DNA of 64,000 nt from Portulaca oleracea. Lineage: Eukaryota > Streptophyta > Magnoliopsida > Caryophyllales > Portulacaceae. The position numbers and the translations under genes were made by a program. How positions within the stretch are numbered: position 1 is the first letter of the stretch; every line of letters starts with the position of its first letter. The stretch is from the NCBI GenBank assembly GCA_029582165.1, contig CM055893.1, positions 23,907,179 to 23,971,178 of the forward strand, written 5' to 3'. Below the pieces are notes generated by a model. That model saw nothing but the letters and a program-made list of their open reading frames with translations, was not told where the DNA came from and did not search any database. This document shows positions 1-11,190 of this stretch, piece after piece.

Positions 1-570
1 TTGGCTTTGTGGTCTCACGGGTTTGTGCTCAACAACCAATCAGAGAACATAAACGTTCATATGCCAAGCTCACATCAATGGGTCAAGAAGGGCAATCGAT
101 CTTTACTATCAAGATGCAATCCCAAATCAAGATGTTTTCGAAAATTCTTTTCAAAACTTTGAATCACAATACGGCTATGCAAAGGGTAAATAAAGCTACA
201 GGAAACACTACTTAGCATACAATCATCACCGGAGGATTACCTAATCTAGTCCTAAAGCTATTCTTAAAAAAATTTCATGATTTTTTTTTTACTAAAGAAA
301 CTAAATGAAAAAGAAACTAAATGCAACCTATATGCTCAAGTAACTACCTAAAAAGGGGAAAGAAGAACAAAGGAAAGAAAAGACACATCTAGATTCTGAA
401 ATGCAAACTATATGCTCAAGTAAACTATATGCATGATGCAAAATATGTACAAATGTATATGCAAACAAGTCACTCTCCTAAAGTTATCACCAAACATCAA
501 ACATGGCAACCAAAGCAATCAAACAAGACAATCAAATCACTCAAAACCCACCCCTCCATGCTAGGACACA

Positions 571-587
571 ACATTGTCCTCAATGTT
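571..587 (-). other. Post-env conserved dyad of Athila-type elements
   Basis: On the minus strand this reads AACATTGAGGACAATGT, an inverted repeat around GAGG. A very similar sequence is common just 3' of the last ORF in plant Athila/Tat elements. It lies 60 bp past the stop of the env-position ORF, as expected. Its function is unknown. Positions 1-570 beyond it hold AT-rich sequence with no gene that I can support. Confidence 0.6.
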
Positions 588-646
588 AAGAAGAAGCAAT
601 CATCATGGGGGGGGGGGGGAAGGAAGAAAGGTCAATGATCAAATCA

Positions 647-2002
647 TCACTCATCAGGAGGAAGCAGAGGGTAAGGGTAAGGAATGTGGGCACCATGGCT
701 CTCGAACCAACCACGTATCACGGACAAGCACTCGCTCATGTTGGTCAAGTGTTGGTTTTGCGATGCAATCATGCCCCGAAGCTCAGTATGCTCCGATTGG
801 ACATACTCCCTAAGGGAGGTTTGCTCGTCGCGGATCTCGCGAAGTGCACTAGAGAAGTCATCCATGTTAAAGGCGTGAGAAGATGAAGGGCCATATGAAG
901 GAGGGGGTTGGGGTTCCTCATGGTCGGAGTCAGGCTCGTACTCGATAAGGTCTAGGGGAACCGGGTCACCATCCCCCCTGGTAGAAAGGAGAAGTTGGCC
1001 CGGTTTTGGATCGTCGTTCGGGCCACATTGGGCAACTGCATGAGCTGCCTATTAGGGTACCTCCAGTAAATGCTACCCCTCTCCCCCCCCCCCCAGAAAC
1101 AATAAAGAGCATGGTAGTCAAAGTGCTGTTATCTAGCCTCTCAGAACCGGGAATCCTAAACTCCTCATTCGGCACGACTCCTAGAGATTTTGCAATCCTA
1201 GTGACAACCCCCCCCCCCCCCCCGCAAGTAATCTTACCTTTACTCCTATTAGCTATCTCCTAAAGATGCGTTATTAAGGAGTCGGGGTCCATTTGTTTAC
1301 TTTCGTACATTTTCCTCATCAGAAACAACTCCGCCATCCGAGGCATATTCATACTGTCATCTCTCATGAAAAAGCTCGTCGCGAAGATGCGTTGAGATAC
1401 TCTACGGGGTTCTTAATTTCGGTCGCTTTTGATCTACTAGAGTCAAAATGTGGCTCCCCGGTGATCAATTCCCAGAAGGGATCCGGGTCATACCTCGGTG
1501 GCACACGACGCTCACTCACATCTAGGGGAGGCGGGAGGTGGAAAATGTTATTGAAAGCACTCAAATTCAACTGATAATCTTGGCCACGCAGACGGAACCT
1601 AATGACCCCCTCTTGACAATTTCGTCCGTTTTGAACCTCAATATATAGAGTACTCAAAAACTCTAAAGTCAAGTCCGAATAGGAGGGTTCCTTGATGTTT
1701 AGGTAGTCACCCATCCCTCCTCTAGCAAACAACCATATTATGTCATCTAAAATACCCATAGACTGTAAGAAAGCATCATCTATATAACGAGTAGCAACAA
1801 ATCCATGGGATTTTAAACGCAAGTAATTAGCGGTATGCATAGGGCTATTAAACTGAAAAGGGATGGGATCGTTACCTTGGTCCATAGTAGCACTGTTATC
1901 GGCTCGCTGGGCATGATGCTCCCTCGGATTCGACTGGTTTGAGGGCCCCGCAACATCGGTTCTCCTCTTCTTGGGTGCCATTGCAACTTGAAGCTCCAAC
2001 AA
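647..2002 (-). pseudogene. Env-position ORF of the Athila-like element (ATHILA ORF-1-like), frameshifted
   Basis: This frame starts near 2002 with a basic, nuclear-localisation-like stretch (APKKRR). It then has a globular region resembling the ATHILA ORF-1 family, with features such as LTLEFLSTL and IRFRLRGQDYQLN. The C-terminal part ends with the stop at 647 and has a coiled-coil-like segment (DDFSSALREIRDEQTSLREY). Reading passes through at least three frame changes: near 1364-1400 and around two G runs (C12 at 1083-1094 and C16 at 1208-1223 on the plus strand). No convincing signal peptide or transmembrane helix is visible, so an envelope role rests only on its position downstream of pol. 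Product function unknown. Confidence 0.65.
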
Positions 2003-2479
2003 TGGTGACTTGTGGGAAGTGAGAGTGAAGGATGGAGGAGATGGTGGTGGGGTTTGAATGGGGTTGGACGAGTGGTTTGAATGTGGGTCGAACCGGGGTG
2101 GTGTTCGAACAGTTGGTGGGATGGGTGGGGTTTGGTTTGATCGAATGGTAGGGTTAGGGTTTAGATTTTGCGCGAATTTGGGGTGAGGTGCGAATGGTGA
2201 GGATTTCAGGGTTAGGGTTTTGCGCGAATTTGGGGTAAGGTGCGAATGGTGAAGGTTTCAGGGTTTGGGTGGGAGGTGAATGAGTGAAAGATGAAGTGGT
2301 GGCTAAGGATGGTTCGAATGGTGAAGGTAGAGTTAGGGTTGAGGTTTTGTGAGGGAGGAAGAAGAGCAGGAGGAAAATGGTGAAGGTAGAGTTAGACTTG
2401 AGGGTCGCGCGAGGAGAAGAGGAATAAAGGAATGAGCGAGAAAAGGGAGAAAACGGGTGATATCTGCGCGAAAACCAGC

Positions 2480-2790
2480 CGCCATGGTCCGTGGCATGTG
2501 CCACGGGCAGACCGTGGTTGGCGCTGGTTTGATTTTGCGAGGAAAGTTGGGAGAAGGATGGGTCGGGAACCACGGTCCGTGGTTTTGACCACGGGCCGAC
2601 CGTGGTAGGCCTAGAGGTTGGTTCTTTTGGAAGAAAAAACAAGGGAGGAAAAAAGTGCCAGCCACGGTCCGTGGTTTTCACCACGGTCTGACCGTGGTTG
2701 GCACTGGAAGGTCATTTTTTTCTGGGGGAATGAAACCCAGATGGCCACGGTCCGCGGTGAGAACCGTGGGCAGACCGAGGTTGGCGCTGG
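2480..2790. repeat. GC-rich dyad cassette in the pol to env-ORF spacer (four units)
   Basis: Four imperfect units begin near 2482, 2569, 2661 and 2743. Each starts with a dyad close to CCACGGTCCGTGG and ends with a related inverted block (CCACGGGCAGACCGTGG type) followed by TTGGCGCTGG. A homologous unit lies in the element's own LTR at 8948-9000 in the same orientation. The cassette sits 480-780 nt upstream of the env-position ORF. Flanking spacer (2003-2479 and 2791-3310) has no supported gene. Confidence 0.75.
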
Positions 2791-3310
2791 AGCTTCATAT
2801 TGAGATGGTTTTCGGAGCACACCTTCTACACTTCTTCCCTCTATCTTTTTTCACTCATGCTCTCTCAATTCTTTAATCCCTTAACTCCCTCAAAATTCAC
2901 CTTCAAAGATGTCACTCATTAATACTCTGTTGTTTTACCTCTATATCTCACTCAAAGCTCTTCTTCACTCTCTAAACTTCCAAAACGCTCTCAATCTAAC
3001 CCCTCCATGTTAGTTCTCTCGCTCAAATCAACTCTTTCACTCACTCAAACTCTCTCTTTTTTCTTAACTCTCTCAAGTTTTCTTTTTGCTTTTCTTTTTT
3101 TTCTCTTTTTTTTCTTTTTTCAATATACTCACACTATACAAAAGAAACACACGGTTAAAACAAAAGGGAAAGCAAAGAAAAGAAACTAAAAGAAAGGAAA
3201 GGAACTAAGGAAACGAGAAAACTAGGAAAGGGGAAAGAAATGAAAAACAAGGAAAAACAACTCCTACAAGAGACTAAAAGAATGAAAAGGGAAGAAAAGT
3301 AACTAAAAAG

Positions 3311-3334
3311 CTTGGGTTGCCTCCCAAGAAGCGC
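3311..3334 (-). other. Conserved post-pol motif (GGGAGGCAACCC type)
   Basis: The minus strand reads GCGCTTCTTGGGAGGCAACC and continues CAAG, directly after the integrase stop. TTGGGAGGCAACCCAA is an inverted repeat found at this place in many Athila/Tat elements, which supports the lineage call. Role unknown. Confidence 0.6.
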
Positions 3335-3372
3335 TAGTTTAACGTCTTAAGCTAGACGATACTAACCTCAAG

Positions 3373-4476
3373 TCATACGGGGTCGGCGAGGGCATAACAT
3401 GCGGCTTTCTCCTCAATTTGGTCCGTGATGTAAGGCTTTAGTCGCTGCCCGTTGACATTAAATGTGCCGGTAGACTCACTCCATACTTCCACAAGTCCAT
3501 GGGTATATGCTTTCATAACTTGGAATGGCCCGGACCACCGGGATTTTAGCTTTCTTGGAAACAATCTCAACCTTGAGTTGAACAAAAGGACCATGTCTCC
3601 TTCCTTGAACCTCTTTGGCAAGATGAACTTGTCATGCCACTTCATGGTCCTCTCCTTGTAGATCCTAGAACTTTCATGGTCCTCTCCTTGCAATTCTTCT
3701 AATTCTTGCAATTGAAGCACTCGCTTCTCACCGGTTGCCTTGGCATTAAAATTCAGAGTTCGGACTGCCCAAAATGCTCGATGTTCCATCTCCACGGGAA
3801 AATGACACGACTTTCCATAAACCAACCAGAATGGAGTGGTGCCAACGGGAGTCTTGAACATCGTGCGGTACGCCCACAAGGCGTCATCAAGCTTCAATGA
3901 CCAATCCTTCCGGGATCGATCAACCGTCTTCTCGAGAATGCTCTTCAACTTCCTATTCGATAGCTCCACTTGACCACTTGTTTGAGGATGGTAAGGCGTT
4001 GCCACCTTATGGAACACCCCATACTTCTTCAGGAGAGTTACAAGCGGTCGGTTGCGAAAATGGGTGCCATTATCACTCAACAAGGCTCTAAGAGTGCCAA
4101 ATCGAGTGAAAATGTTCTTCTTGAGGAATTTGATGACGACCCTTGAATCATTGGCTGCAGATGCAATCGCCTCAACCCATTTGGATACGTAATCCACAGC
4201 AACAAGGATGTAGAGGTTCTTGTGAGATGGAGGGAAAGGACCCATAAAGTCTATCCCCCACACGTCGAAAAGCTGAACCTCTATAATTCCGCTTTGGGGC
4301 ATCTCGTGCCTCTTGGAAATGTTACTCATCCTTTGACACCGATCACATGCGAGCACATATTCCCTTGCATCCTTGGTGAGGGTCGGCCAATAGAAGCCGG
4401 CTTGCAAGACCTTGGAAGCAGTTTTGTCGGGGCCGAAATGTCCACCATAGGTAGTGGAATGGCAATGATGTAGCAC
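3373..4476 (-). pseudogene. Integrase domain of the Athila-like element
   Basis: This 367-codon open stretch holds the whole integrase, which joins the cDNA copy to host DNA in the nucleus. An N-terminal HHCC zinc finger ends with CDRC (residues 44-47). The catalytic core keeps all three acidic residues: D76 in GIDFMGPF, D135 in LLSDNGTHF and E171 in GQVELSNR. A C-terminal domain with RFKEGDMVLLFNSRLRLFPR follows, and no chromodomain is seen. The domain looks intact, but it is cut off from the upstream polyprotein by a frame-shifting 44-bp duplication at 4497-4584 and by the loss of RT. It cannot be made as part of a normal Pol, hence pseudogene. Confidence 0.88.
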
Positions 4477-4496
4477 CCCTTGAACTTCCTCCTCTG

Positions 4497-4584
4497 GAAT
4501 AAGAACCGCTTCTTTTGTTGATACGATAGCTCTTTACCTCGAATAAGAACCGCTTCTTTTGTTGATACGATAGATCCGGTGGTA
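4497..4584. repeat. 44-bp tandem duplication inside pol
   Basis: Two adjacent copies starting GAATAAGAACCGCTTCTTTT begin at 4497 and 4541. Forty-four is not a multiple of three, so the duplication shifts the frame between RNase H and integrase. Confidence 0.85.
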
Positions 4585-4599
4585 ACACTCCACATACAA

Positions 4600-5537
4600 G
4601 GTAATTGACGTAGTCGGCATACCATGGAATGAATGGGGTACACACAACCATGAGTTTCTCTTCCGGAAAAAAATCATCAATAGGGAGCTTCTCCTTCGGA
4701 ACATCCTCCAATCGAGAGAGATGATCGGCCACCACGTTTTGCAATATGGGCTTCTCCCGAATCTCCAATTCGAACTCTTGGAGCAATAACACCCATCGAA
4801 TGAGCCGAGGTTTAGAGTCCGACTTCTTCATGAGGTGCCGAATGGCGGCATGATCGGTGAACACAATCACCTTGGAGTTAATCAAGTATGGTCGAAACTT
4901 CTCCAAGGTGAAAGCAACCGCTAAGAACTCCTTCTCCGTGGTGGCGTAGTTGACTTGAGCCTCATCCAGAGTTCGGCTCGCATATATAGTAGATGGCGAA
5001 AGGCTTGCCATCTCTTCTTTGGCCCAAAACAGCCCCGAATGCATAATCACTTGCATCGCACATCACTTCAAACAGCAAATTCCAGTCCGGGGCTTGCATA
5101 ATAGGCACAGTGATCAAAGCTTCTTTCAACCTGTTAAAAGCACTCAATTAAACATCATCAAATACAAAAGGCGCATCTTTGACAAGCAATCGGGTCAGAG
5201 GTCTAGCAATTTTTGAAAAATCCTTTATGAACCGTCGGTAGAAACCAATGTGTCCAAGAAAACTCCTAACACCCTTAACAGAGGTTGGAGGTGGTAGTCT
5301 TTCAACCACCTCAACCTTTACTTTGTCAACCTCAATGCCTTTGCTTGACACAACATGACCAAGGACTACACCCTCTTGTACCATGAAATGGCGATCATGA
5401 GAACCAATGTTAGTGCTATCTTCCCTAAGAATGGAATCAAGGATATCCACTCTAAGGCAATCATCAGCAAATGCAGGGAATTTAGCAGCTTCAAACATAT
5501 TAAATTCAGCTTTCTCACCTCCTATACTAAAGGACAT
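4600..5537 (-). pseudogene. RT C-terminal remnant plus RNase H of the Athila-like element
   Basis: The 5' part jumps from the linker after protease (FAAFADD-like region, near 5440) straight to the segment that normally follows the RT palm (HFMVQEGVVLGHVVSSKG, then SFLGHIGFYRRFIKDFS). The fingers and palm with the YxDD box are absent. RNase H follows: [15 protein letters not shown], then [20 protein letters not shown] and [11 protein letters not shown], keeping the D-E-D acidic residues, and ends with [10 protein letters not shown]. There is an in-frame stop near 5147 and a frameshift around 4960-5060. RT would copy element RNA into DNA; without the palm the element cannot self-copy. Confidence 0.85.
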
Positions 5538-6370
5538 CCTACCATTTTCACATCAATGCAACATCCAGCTGTAGCCATGAAAGGTCTACCAAGAATAATC
5601 GGGGTACGAGTGTCTTCCTCCATCTCAAGGATAACAAAGTCAACAGGAACAAAGAAACTACCCAACTTAATGGGAACATCCTCTAAGATTCCTATGGGAA
5701 ACTTGACCGATCGGTCGACCAACTGGAGGGAAATGGTAGTGGGCTTTAGTTCACCCATACCAAGCTTTTGGGACAAAGAGAGAGGCATAAGACTCACACT
5801 AGAACCAAGATCACATAATGCACGGTGAATGGAAATCTTTCTAACTTCACAAGGAATGGTGAAGCTATCGGGATCCTTAAGCTTTGGGGGAAGCTTATTT
5901 TGTAGCACGACACTACACTGTTCCGTCAATGCTATTGTCTCACGCTCTTCCAACTTCCTTTTGTTTGTCAAAATTTCTTTCAAAAATTTAGCGTAAGAAG
6001 GCATTTGAGACAGGGCATCAGTGAAGGGAATATTAATATGGAGTTTCTTGAGGACCTCCAAGAACTTCCCGAATTGCTTATCACTCTTAGCCTTAGCCAA
6101 TCTTTGAGGGAAAGGCAAGGGTGGAGTGTAAACTCTTTGGGGAATTCTTGTTGCATCCTTAGAAACTTCTTTCTCACCTTGCACATCAACATCAATCACA
6201 GGTTCTTTAGGAGGCACATTTACCTCTTCATGCACACCATGATTCCTATTCACATCAGAATTCACATCATTAACAGCATTCTCAACATCAACCACATTCT
6301 CAGCAACATCATCATGCACATCAACAACAACATTCTCATCACTCATACCCTTAGGCCCTGCCAATTGCAT
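5522..6370 (-). pseudogene. Retropepsin-like aspartic protease of the Athila-like element
   Basis: The polyprotein-cleaving protease is recognised by the DLG-type active site used by Athila elements, seen here as ALCDLGSSVSLMPLSLSQKL, and by the later flap and IILGRPFMATAG segment. An acidic, valine- and asparagine-rich linker precedes it (DVHDDVAENVVDVENAVND). The active site looks normal. The frame is lost near 5546 by an apparent one-base deletion in an A run, after which the downstream frame takes over at the KMSFS region. Confidence 0.82.
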
Positions 6371-6463
6371 CCCACTTCTTAAGGTTATGGCATTTCATTG
6401 GCCTTTCGGGTTCGCTACAGGTTGACTAGGAAACTTTCCTGGAGGAGTGGAGGAAGTACTAGC

Positions 6464-7640
6464 CTAGCTAGCAATCTGAGATACAAGTATTTTTTTGTGA
6501 GTTGCCAACTGGTCAACTCTATCAACTAAAAGCTTGATAGTCTCTTCCTGCTGATTTTGAGACACCAACATACGTTCCACCACTGCCTTCCAGTCAGGCT
6601 CTTGGGTTTGTCGAGGTTGGGGTTGGGCTTGTTGTCCTTGGAAACCACGTGGTCTCTGGGCCTGTTGTTGTTGGTGCAGTCCCGTGGGATTATTATTCCG
6701 AAAAGAAAGATTAGGATGATATCTCAATCTCGGATTATAAACATTAGAATACGGGTCAAAGTTTTGTCTCGGGTTTCCAACGTAATTGGCCTGGTCCGAG
6801 GTCTCGGACTAGCTAACCCAACAGGACAAAACATGGTCTCTTGATCAAATGAATTACAAGAAGCACATGGTAGGGGAGGGTTGGTATTCACATGCAAGCG
6901 GTTACTTGAGTCACAACATCTATTTTAGCAGTTAAAACAAAAAATGGCATCGACATCATACTTACCTCCCGTTCTCGAGGAACGAGGTTGGGCCACTGAT
7001 CACTGTTGGAAGCCATCTGCTCAATTAGAGTGTAGAGCTCATCAACCCCCTTGCTCATGATGTTCCCCCTAGTTGCTGCGAGGATCATATCCCTCAATTG
7101 ATCATCCATTCCATTATAGAAAGCATGGATGGGCACCCACGGCTCAAGACCGTGATGTGGACACCGGCGAAGTAGATCTTTGAACCGTTCCCAAGCCTCG
7201 TACAAGTTCTCATCTGGCTCTTGGACAAAGGTAGATATATGGTTGTGCAGGTTCATCACCTTACTTGGCGGGAAATATTTGGTAAGAAACGCGCTCGCCA
7301 TCTAATCAAAAGTGATGATGGAGTTCGCCGGAAGGGAATCCGGCCACTCCCACGCTCGGTCATCTAGGGAGAATGGAAACAATCGCAGCTTGATCGCATT
7401 TGGTGAGACCCTATTGGCCTTGAACGTATCACACACTTGGCGGAAGATACGGAGGTGACGATTGGGATCCTCACTAGGGTGACCACGGAATGGAGCAGCT
7501 TTAATAGGACTGATCAAAGAGTTCTTCAACTCAAAATCATTGTTCGTGATGTTGGGAGCATTGATGGCCATAGGAGGATCGGTGACATTCGAGGTCATGT
7601 ATTGAGCCAGTGTCTTCGGTCGTTCTTCTCCACCAGCCAT
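6464..7640 (-). pseudogene. Gag of the Athila-like element
   Basis: This frame begins MAGGEERPKTLAQYM and contains the Retrotrans_gag core: FRGHPSEDPNRHLRIF, then LRLFPFSLDDRAWEW and FLTKYFPPSKVMNLHN. It ends in a glutamine-rich tail (HQQQQAQRPRGFQGQQAQPQ) and a helical segment, as in other Athila gags. It would form the cytoplasmic virus-like particle. It is broken by an in-frame stop near 7302, where the frame then continues, and by a shift near 6730-6890. No CCHC knuckle is seen, which is usual for Athila. The leader at 7641-7908 holds no further gene. Confidence 0.82.
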
Positions 7641-7908
7641 TTTTTATTGTGATGTAGACTTCTCTTCTTGCTTCTTGCTAGCTTCCTCTATTCGAAGTCT
7701 CTTTAAGCGTAAATGGAGAGTACGTTCAATCTCGGGATCGAACTCAAACTCCGGAATCTTTTGCATACACTGAGAGTACCTAGCAAAAATAAGAAATGAA
7801 ACACAATCAAAATCGAGAAGGGGTCACAAGAAAGGGAAAGAAAAAAGAAAGAAAAAAAACAGCTGAGTCAATTTGAGAGTCTTCGCTTAATGGCTACTAG
7901 GGACAAAG

Positions 7909-7926
7909 TCCCCTGCAACGGCGCCT
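7909..7926 (-). other. Primer-binding site (tRNA-Asp type)
   Basis: The minus strand reads AGGCGCCGTTGCAGGGGA, one or two mismatches from the TGGCGCCGTTGCCGGGGA type usually matched to tRNA-Asp in Athila/Tat elements. It lies 6 bp inside the LTR end, which fixes the LTR border and the orientation. Confidence 0.75.
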
Positions 7927-7932
7927 AAAACT

Positions 7933-9257
7933 TGACAGGGTCGCAAGTGCACGGGTACTATTGTAGCAATGTCAAGGTCGATCCCACAGGGACTTAGTCT
8001 AATAACGCAGTGAACTATCCCTCTACTTAATTTCTAAGCCAATCGGGTTTGATGATTTTTGATGATTTCTAACGAACTAACTAAAACTAAAGTCGACAGG
8101 AAAAGTTTAGCTTGAGGTAATTCAATGGATGTAGGCTTCTAGGGTTTTACTCACCTAACAACAGGGTCTGAAAGACAAGGTAAAGCATGCGCAAGAAAGT
8201 AACTCAAACGAATTAAGAATCGATAACCTCTAAATTCTATCGCCCTTTCGGCTTTTGATGCTAAATAGAATTATCCTGACTAACCTAATCAACAACCTTC
8301 GTCTGCCTTTCAGGTTAATTAGAATTGAAGGTCTCAAAAGTTAGGTTATCTAATCATCCCCTAGTCTACTACTCCTTTTTCAACTTTCGTAAGTCTAGGA
8401 ATACATGTTGGTAGTCAAATTCCCCTAATTCACCTTGCGGTACTTCTAGGGTAAATCTCAGAATTACAAACATCCAAGGCCTTAAGAACGTTCGTAAGCA
8501 TGAAAAACGCAACCTTCTATTGATTCAATCGAGAATTCAAGCACAAACTAAAACATTCTAATCAAACACAATAATGGTGGTTCATAAAACCCTAGAAAGA
8601 ACGAAATCTACTCACAAATATTAATTGGAAATAAGAAATACGTCCTAAACATGATAATCAATTCAAGAACTAAGAAAGAAATATGAGAAGAGTAAAGCAA
8701 ACACTAGGAGGAATTCCGTAGAATCTCTCGATCTCCAAGCGGAAAATACTTCACGAGTGTCGGGTGCTTCCTCTCGAGTTCCAATTCTTCAAATTCTTCG
8801 GATTGATTCTTGATGGATGGAGGTGTTTTGGTGATGTATTACTCAAGAAGTTCTCTCTTTTTCTGCCCAGAATGAATGATGAACGACCTTCCTTTTTTTT
8901 CTCCCCCGTTTATTTCCGCAAAAATAACTGCCAAAGCGAGGAAACAGCGGCCACCACGGTCCGTGGCTGTCACCAGGGCAGCCCGTGGTTGCCGCTGTCT
9001 GGCTATTTTCTGCTCGTTTCTTGCTGAAGTTTTTACCACAGTCTAATCAACAGTAGTTGATGCCCGTGGTACCCTTGGTTTTACCAAATTTGCTCCTAAA
9101 ATCAACTTTTTAGCCCTGAACCTGCAAATCAATACCAAAAACACAAAGACCAATCATAAATAGAGAAATGGGGAAGATTAAGCACATTTTTGGCCTAAAT
9201 CTACAATGAGTATGCTTCTAAAACACCTAGAAATAAGTGCAAATAATGCACTTATCA
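7933..9257 (-). repeat. 5' LTR of the Athila-like element (about 1325 bp)
   Basis: On the minus strand it starts TGATAAGTGCATTATTTGCA at 9257 and ends TGTCA at 7933, with TG...CA ends and the primer-binding site just inside. The first 20 bases form an inverted repeat (AAGTGCA/TGCACTT). The LTR carries a GC-rich dyad cassette at 8948-9085. No canonical TATA box is obvious. The sister LTR is outside the window, so its age cannot be judged. Confidence 0.8.
8948..9085. repeat. GC-rich dyad cassette in the Athila-like LTR
   Basis: The block at 8948-9000 contains CCACGGTCCGTGG and a following AGCCCGTGGTTGCCGCTG. It is homologous to the four spacer units at 2480-2790 and in the same orientation. 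A decayed second unit follows at about 9035-9085. Confidence 0.75.
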
Positions 9258-10631
9258 TTTTGGTAGGGATGAGATTTTGTTATTGCCTCATTTGATAATT
9301 GAGTGATGTCCTTATAGCAGTCTTTCACCTCTATGGATAGTCTAACATTTTCAGTTGCTAAGAGATCATTTATGGTGTTCAAGCACTCTATGGTTTCGTT
9401 CAGATGATCGACATGTTTTATGAGATGCTTGATTCTTGCTATTAAGGATCTAGAATATCTGAAGAGATGAAATGATTTGTGAGCAAGATGTACAGAGGGA
9501 AGAGTGAGGAGGTCATCTGAATTTACCTCGTCAAGAGATGAGGTAGGATCCTGATCCTGATTAGATTGTGCCATTAGACAAACATTAGCAACCTTCTCAA
9601 CTTCACTATTCCCTTCACTTGAGTCACTGTCACTCTAGGTGGCCAACATTACTCTACAATGTTGTTGTTTGGGTCTAGTATTTCTTCTGTCCTTGTTTCT
9701 TCTGACGTGAGGACAGTCTTTAATCAAGTGTTCCGAGCTGCCACAACCATAACAAGTAAACATATCATATTATTCTTTCATTAAGGCCTTACCTTTTGAG
9801 GTTGCCTTTCTGTTTTGTCCATCCTTGATGTATCCTCGAAAGGTCGGATTTTTCTTGTATAATCTTTTGAACCCTCTTGCTAGCATTTCCATTGTATCTT
9901 CCTCATCATCATCTAACTCACTGTCAGATTTACGTACTGCCTTGGGGGAAAATCCCTTTGGTTCTAAGAGGTCACTCAGTTGGATCTCATGAGCCAACAA
10001 TTTTCCAATGTGTTCTTCCAGTTATAGGACGTCTTAGGCCTCTTTAATGGCTGTAACTTTTGGGCCCCATTTTCTTCTAGGTAGACATCTTAGGATCTCC
10101 TAACTTGTTCCTTATTGGAGTAATTCTTTCCAAGTGATTTGAGGTGGTTGGCGATGCTACTAAATCTCTTGAACAACTCTTCAATAGACTCATTTTCTTC
10201 CATTTTAAAGGCCTCATACTTTTGGACAAGCATGGTCACTTTGATGTCCTTTGCTTGGCTTGTGCCTTCGTATGAAGTCGTCAAATAGTCCCAAACCTTT
10301 TTGGCATTTTCACAATTAGAAACACATTCAAAATCATTGGAATTTAAACAGCAATAAATCAAATTTATAGCATGAGTATTTTTTTTCTCAATGGTTCTAG
10401 CTCTTTATTTGTCATTTGGGATCTCTTCTTTGGGACATCTTGATTTTCATTGTTCGTCTTTGTGGGAGTAGGAAAATCTCCCTCAATGACCACAGTCCAT
10501 AGATCTTGATCTTGATCCCTGAGAAATATTTCCATTTGTCTTGTCCACATCTTGTAGTTTTCTCATGTGAGTAATGGAGCTCTTGTCCATGAATGTCCAT
10601 AATGAGCTTCATTTGCATTGATACCAGCCAT
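9258..10631 (-). pseudogene. Copia-type gag (UBN2 family) with CCHC knuckle
   Basis: The start is the ATG at 10631 (MAGINANEAHYGHSW). The UBN2 gag region follows: WTRQMEIFLRDQDQDLW, then AKKVWDYLTTSYEGTSQ and FKMEENESIEELFKRFSSI. A zinc knuckle CYGCGSSEHLIKDC lies at about 9712-9753. A helical tail with EVNSDDLLTLPSVHLAHKSF continues to the Athila junction. Breaks include an in-frame TGA at codon 23 (10563-10565), a shift at a T8 run (10379-10386) and further stops near 10090, 9770 and 9637. Gag packages the element RNA; this copy cannot be made. Confidence 0.82.
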
Positions 10632-10673
10632 GATCTTTTCCACAAGTGGTTAAACTCTTGAATTTGTGGACCC

Positions 10674-10685
10674 GTTCTGATACCA
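10674..10685 (-). other. Primer-binding site (initiator tRNA-Met type)
   Basis: The minus strand reads TGGTATCAGAAC, one base from TGGTATCAGAGC, the complement of the 3' end of plant initiator tRNA-Met. It is two bases from the LTR end at 10688. Confidence 0.8.
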
Positions 10686-11132
10686 ATTGAAATAACCTTA
10701 GAGGGAGGGTGAATAGGGTTGTATAAGGCTTTCCGCACTTAATCAACACAAGGATGTTAATAACACTTTTATAACTGAATAATACTTCTTTATTGATAAA
10801 CTTAAAGTGCAAGGAAACAAAGGAGGTTACAAACTCGGCAAGGTCAAGGACTGTGAGGTCCTCAAAGTACGCTTACAGGGGCAGAAACTCAGAGTGAACT
10901 TCTGCAGAGGAGGCCTCACAGTTGAGGATGGAAAGATTTAGAAACCACTAAAGGAAGAACACACTTCTCACTTTAGCTACATACCCTTGAGGGCCTCAGC
11001 AGAACACACCTTCTGGTTACACAACTCACTACTCAAAACCAAGTAGCTACACTCGGAATTTTCTATCACAAAATTCCTATACACGATTTATCTTGCTTGG
11101 AATCGTTAATCTAGAGAAGGGAGGCAGCCAAT

Positions 11133-11143
11133 CTTTATATAGG
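11133..11143 (-). promoter_or_regulatory. TATA box of the copia LTR
   Basis: The minus strand reads CCTATATAAAG, followed by GATTGGCTGCC. It lies about 455 bp before the LTR end, a sensible place for the U3/R border. Confidence 0.6.
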
Positions 11144-11190
11144 TGCTTGGGCTTTTAATATAACGGCTAGCTTGACATTTCCTCAGTTGA

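Larger units (their letters stand above)
1..9257 (-). mobile_element. Athila-like Ty3/gypsy retrotransposon, 3' end off the window, RT core deleted
   Basis: Read on the minus strand, the order is LTR (7933-9257), primer-binding site, gag, aspartic protease, RT C-terminal remnant, RNase H, integrase, spacer, env-position ORF and a conserved post-env dyad. This is the Athila order of domains, and the post-pol and post-env sequence marks also fit that lineage. The second LTR is not visible and should lie left of position 1. The element is dead: the RT palm is missing and there are several frameshifts and stops. It interrupts the gag of a copia element at 9257/9258, so it is the younger of the two. 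Domain identities are family knowledge matched by eye; the Athila assignment is strong, the exact clade is not tested. Confidence 0.88.

Noticed and set aside
2154..2820. Overlapping minus- and plus-strand ORFs rich in Pro, Ser and Arg
   Set aside because: They run through the dyad cassettes and spacer of the Athila-like element, change frame freely and show no domain.
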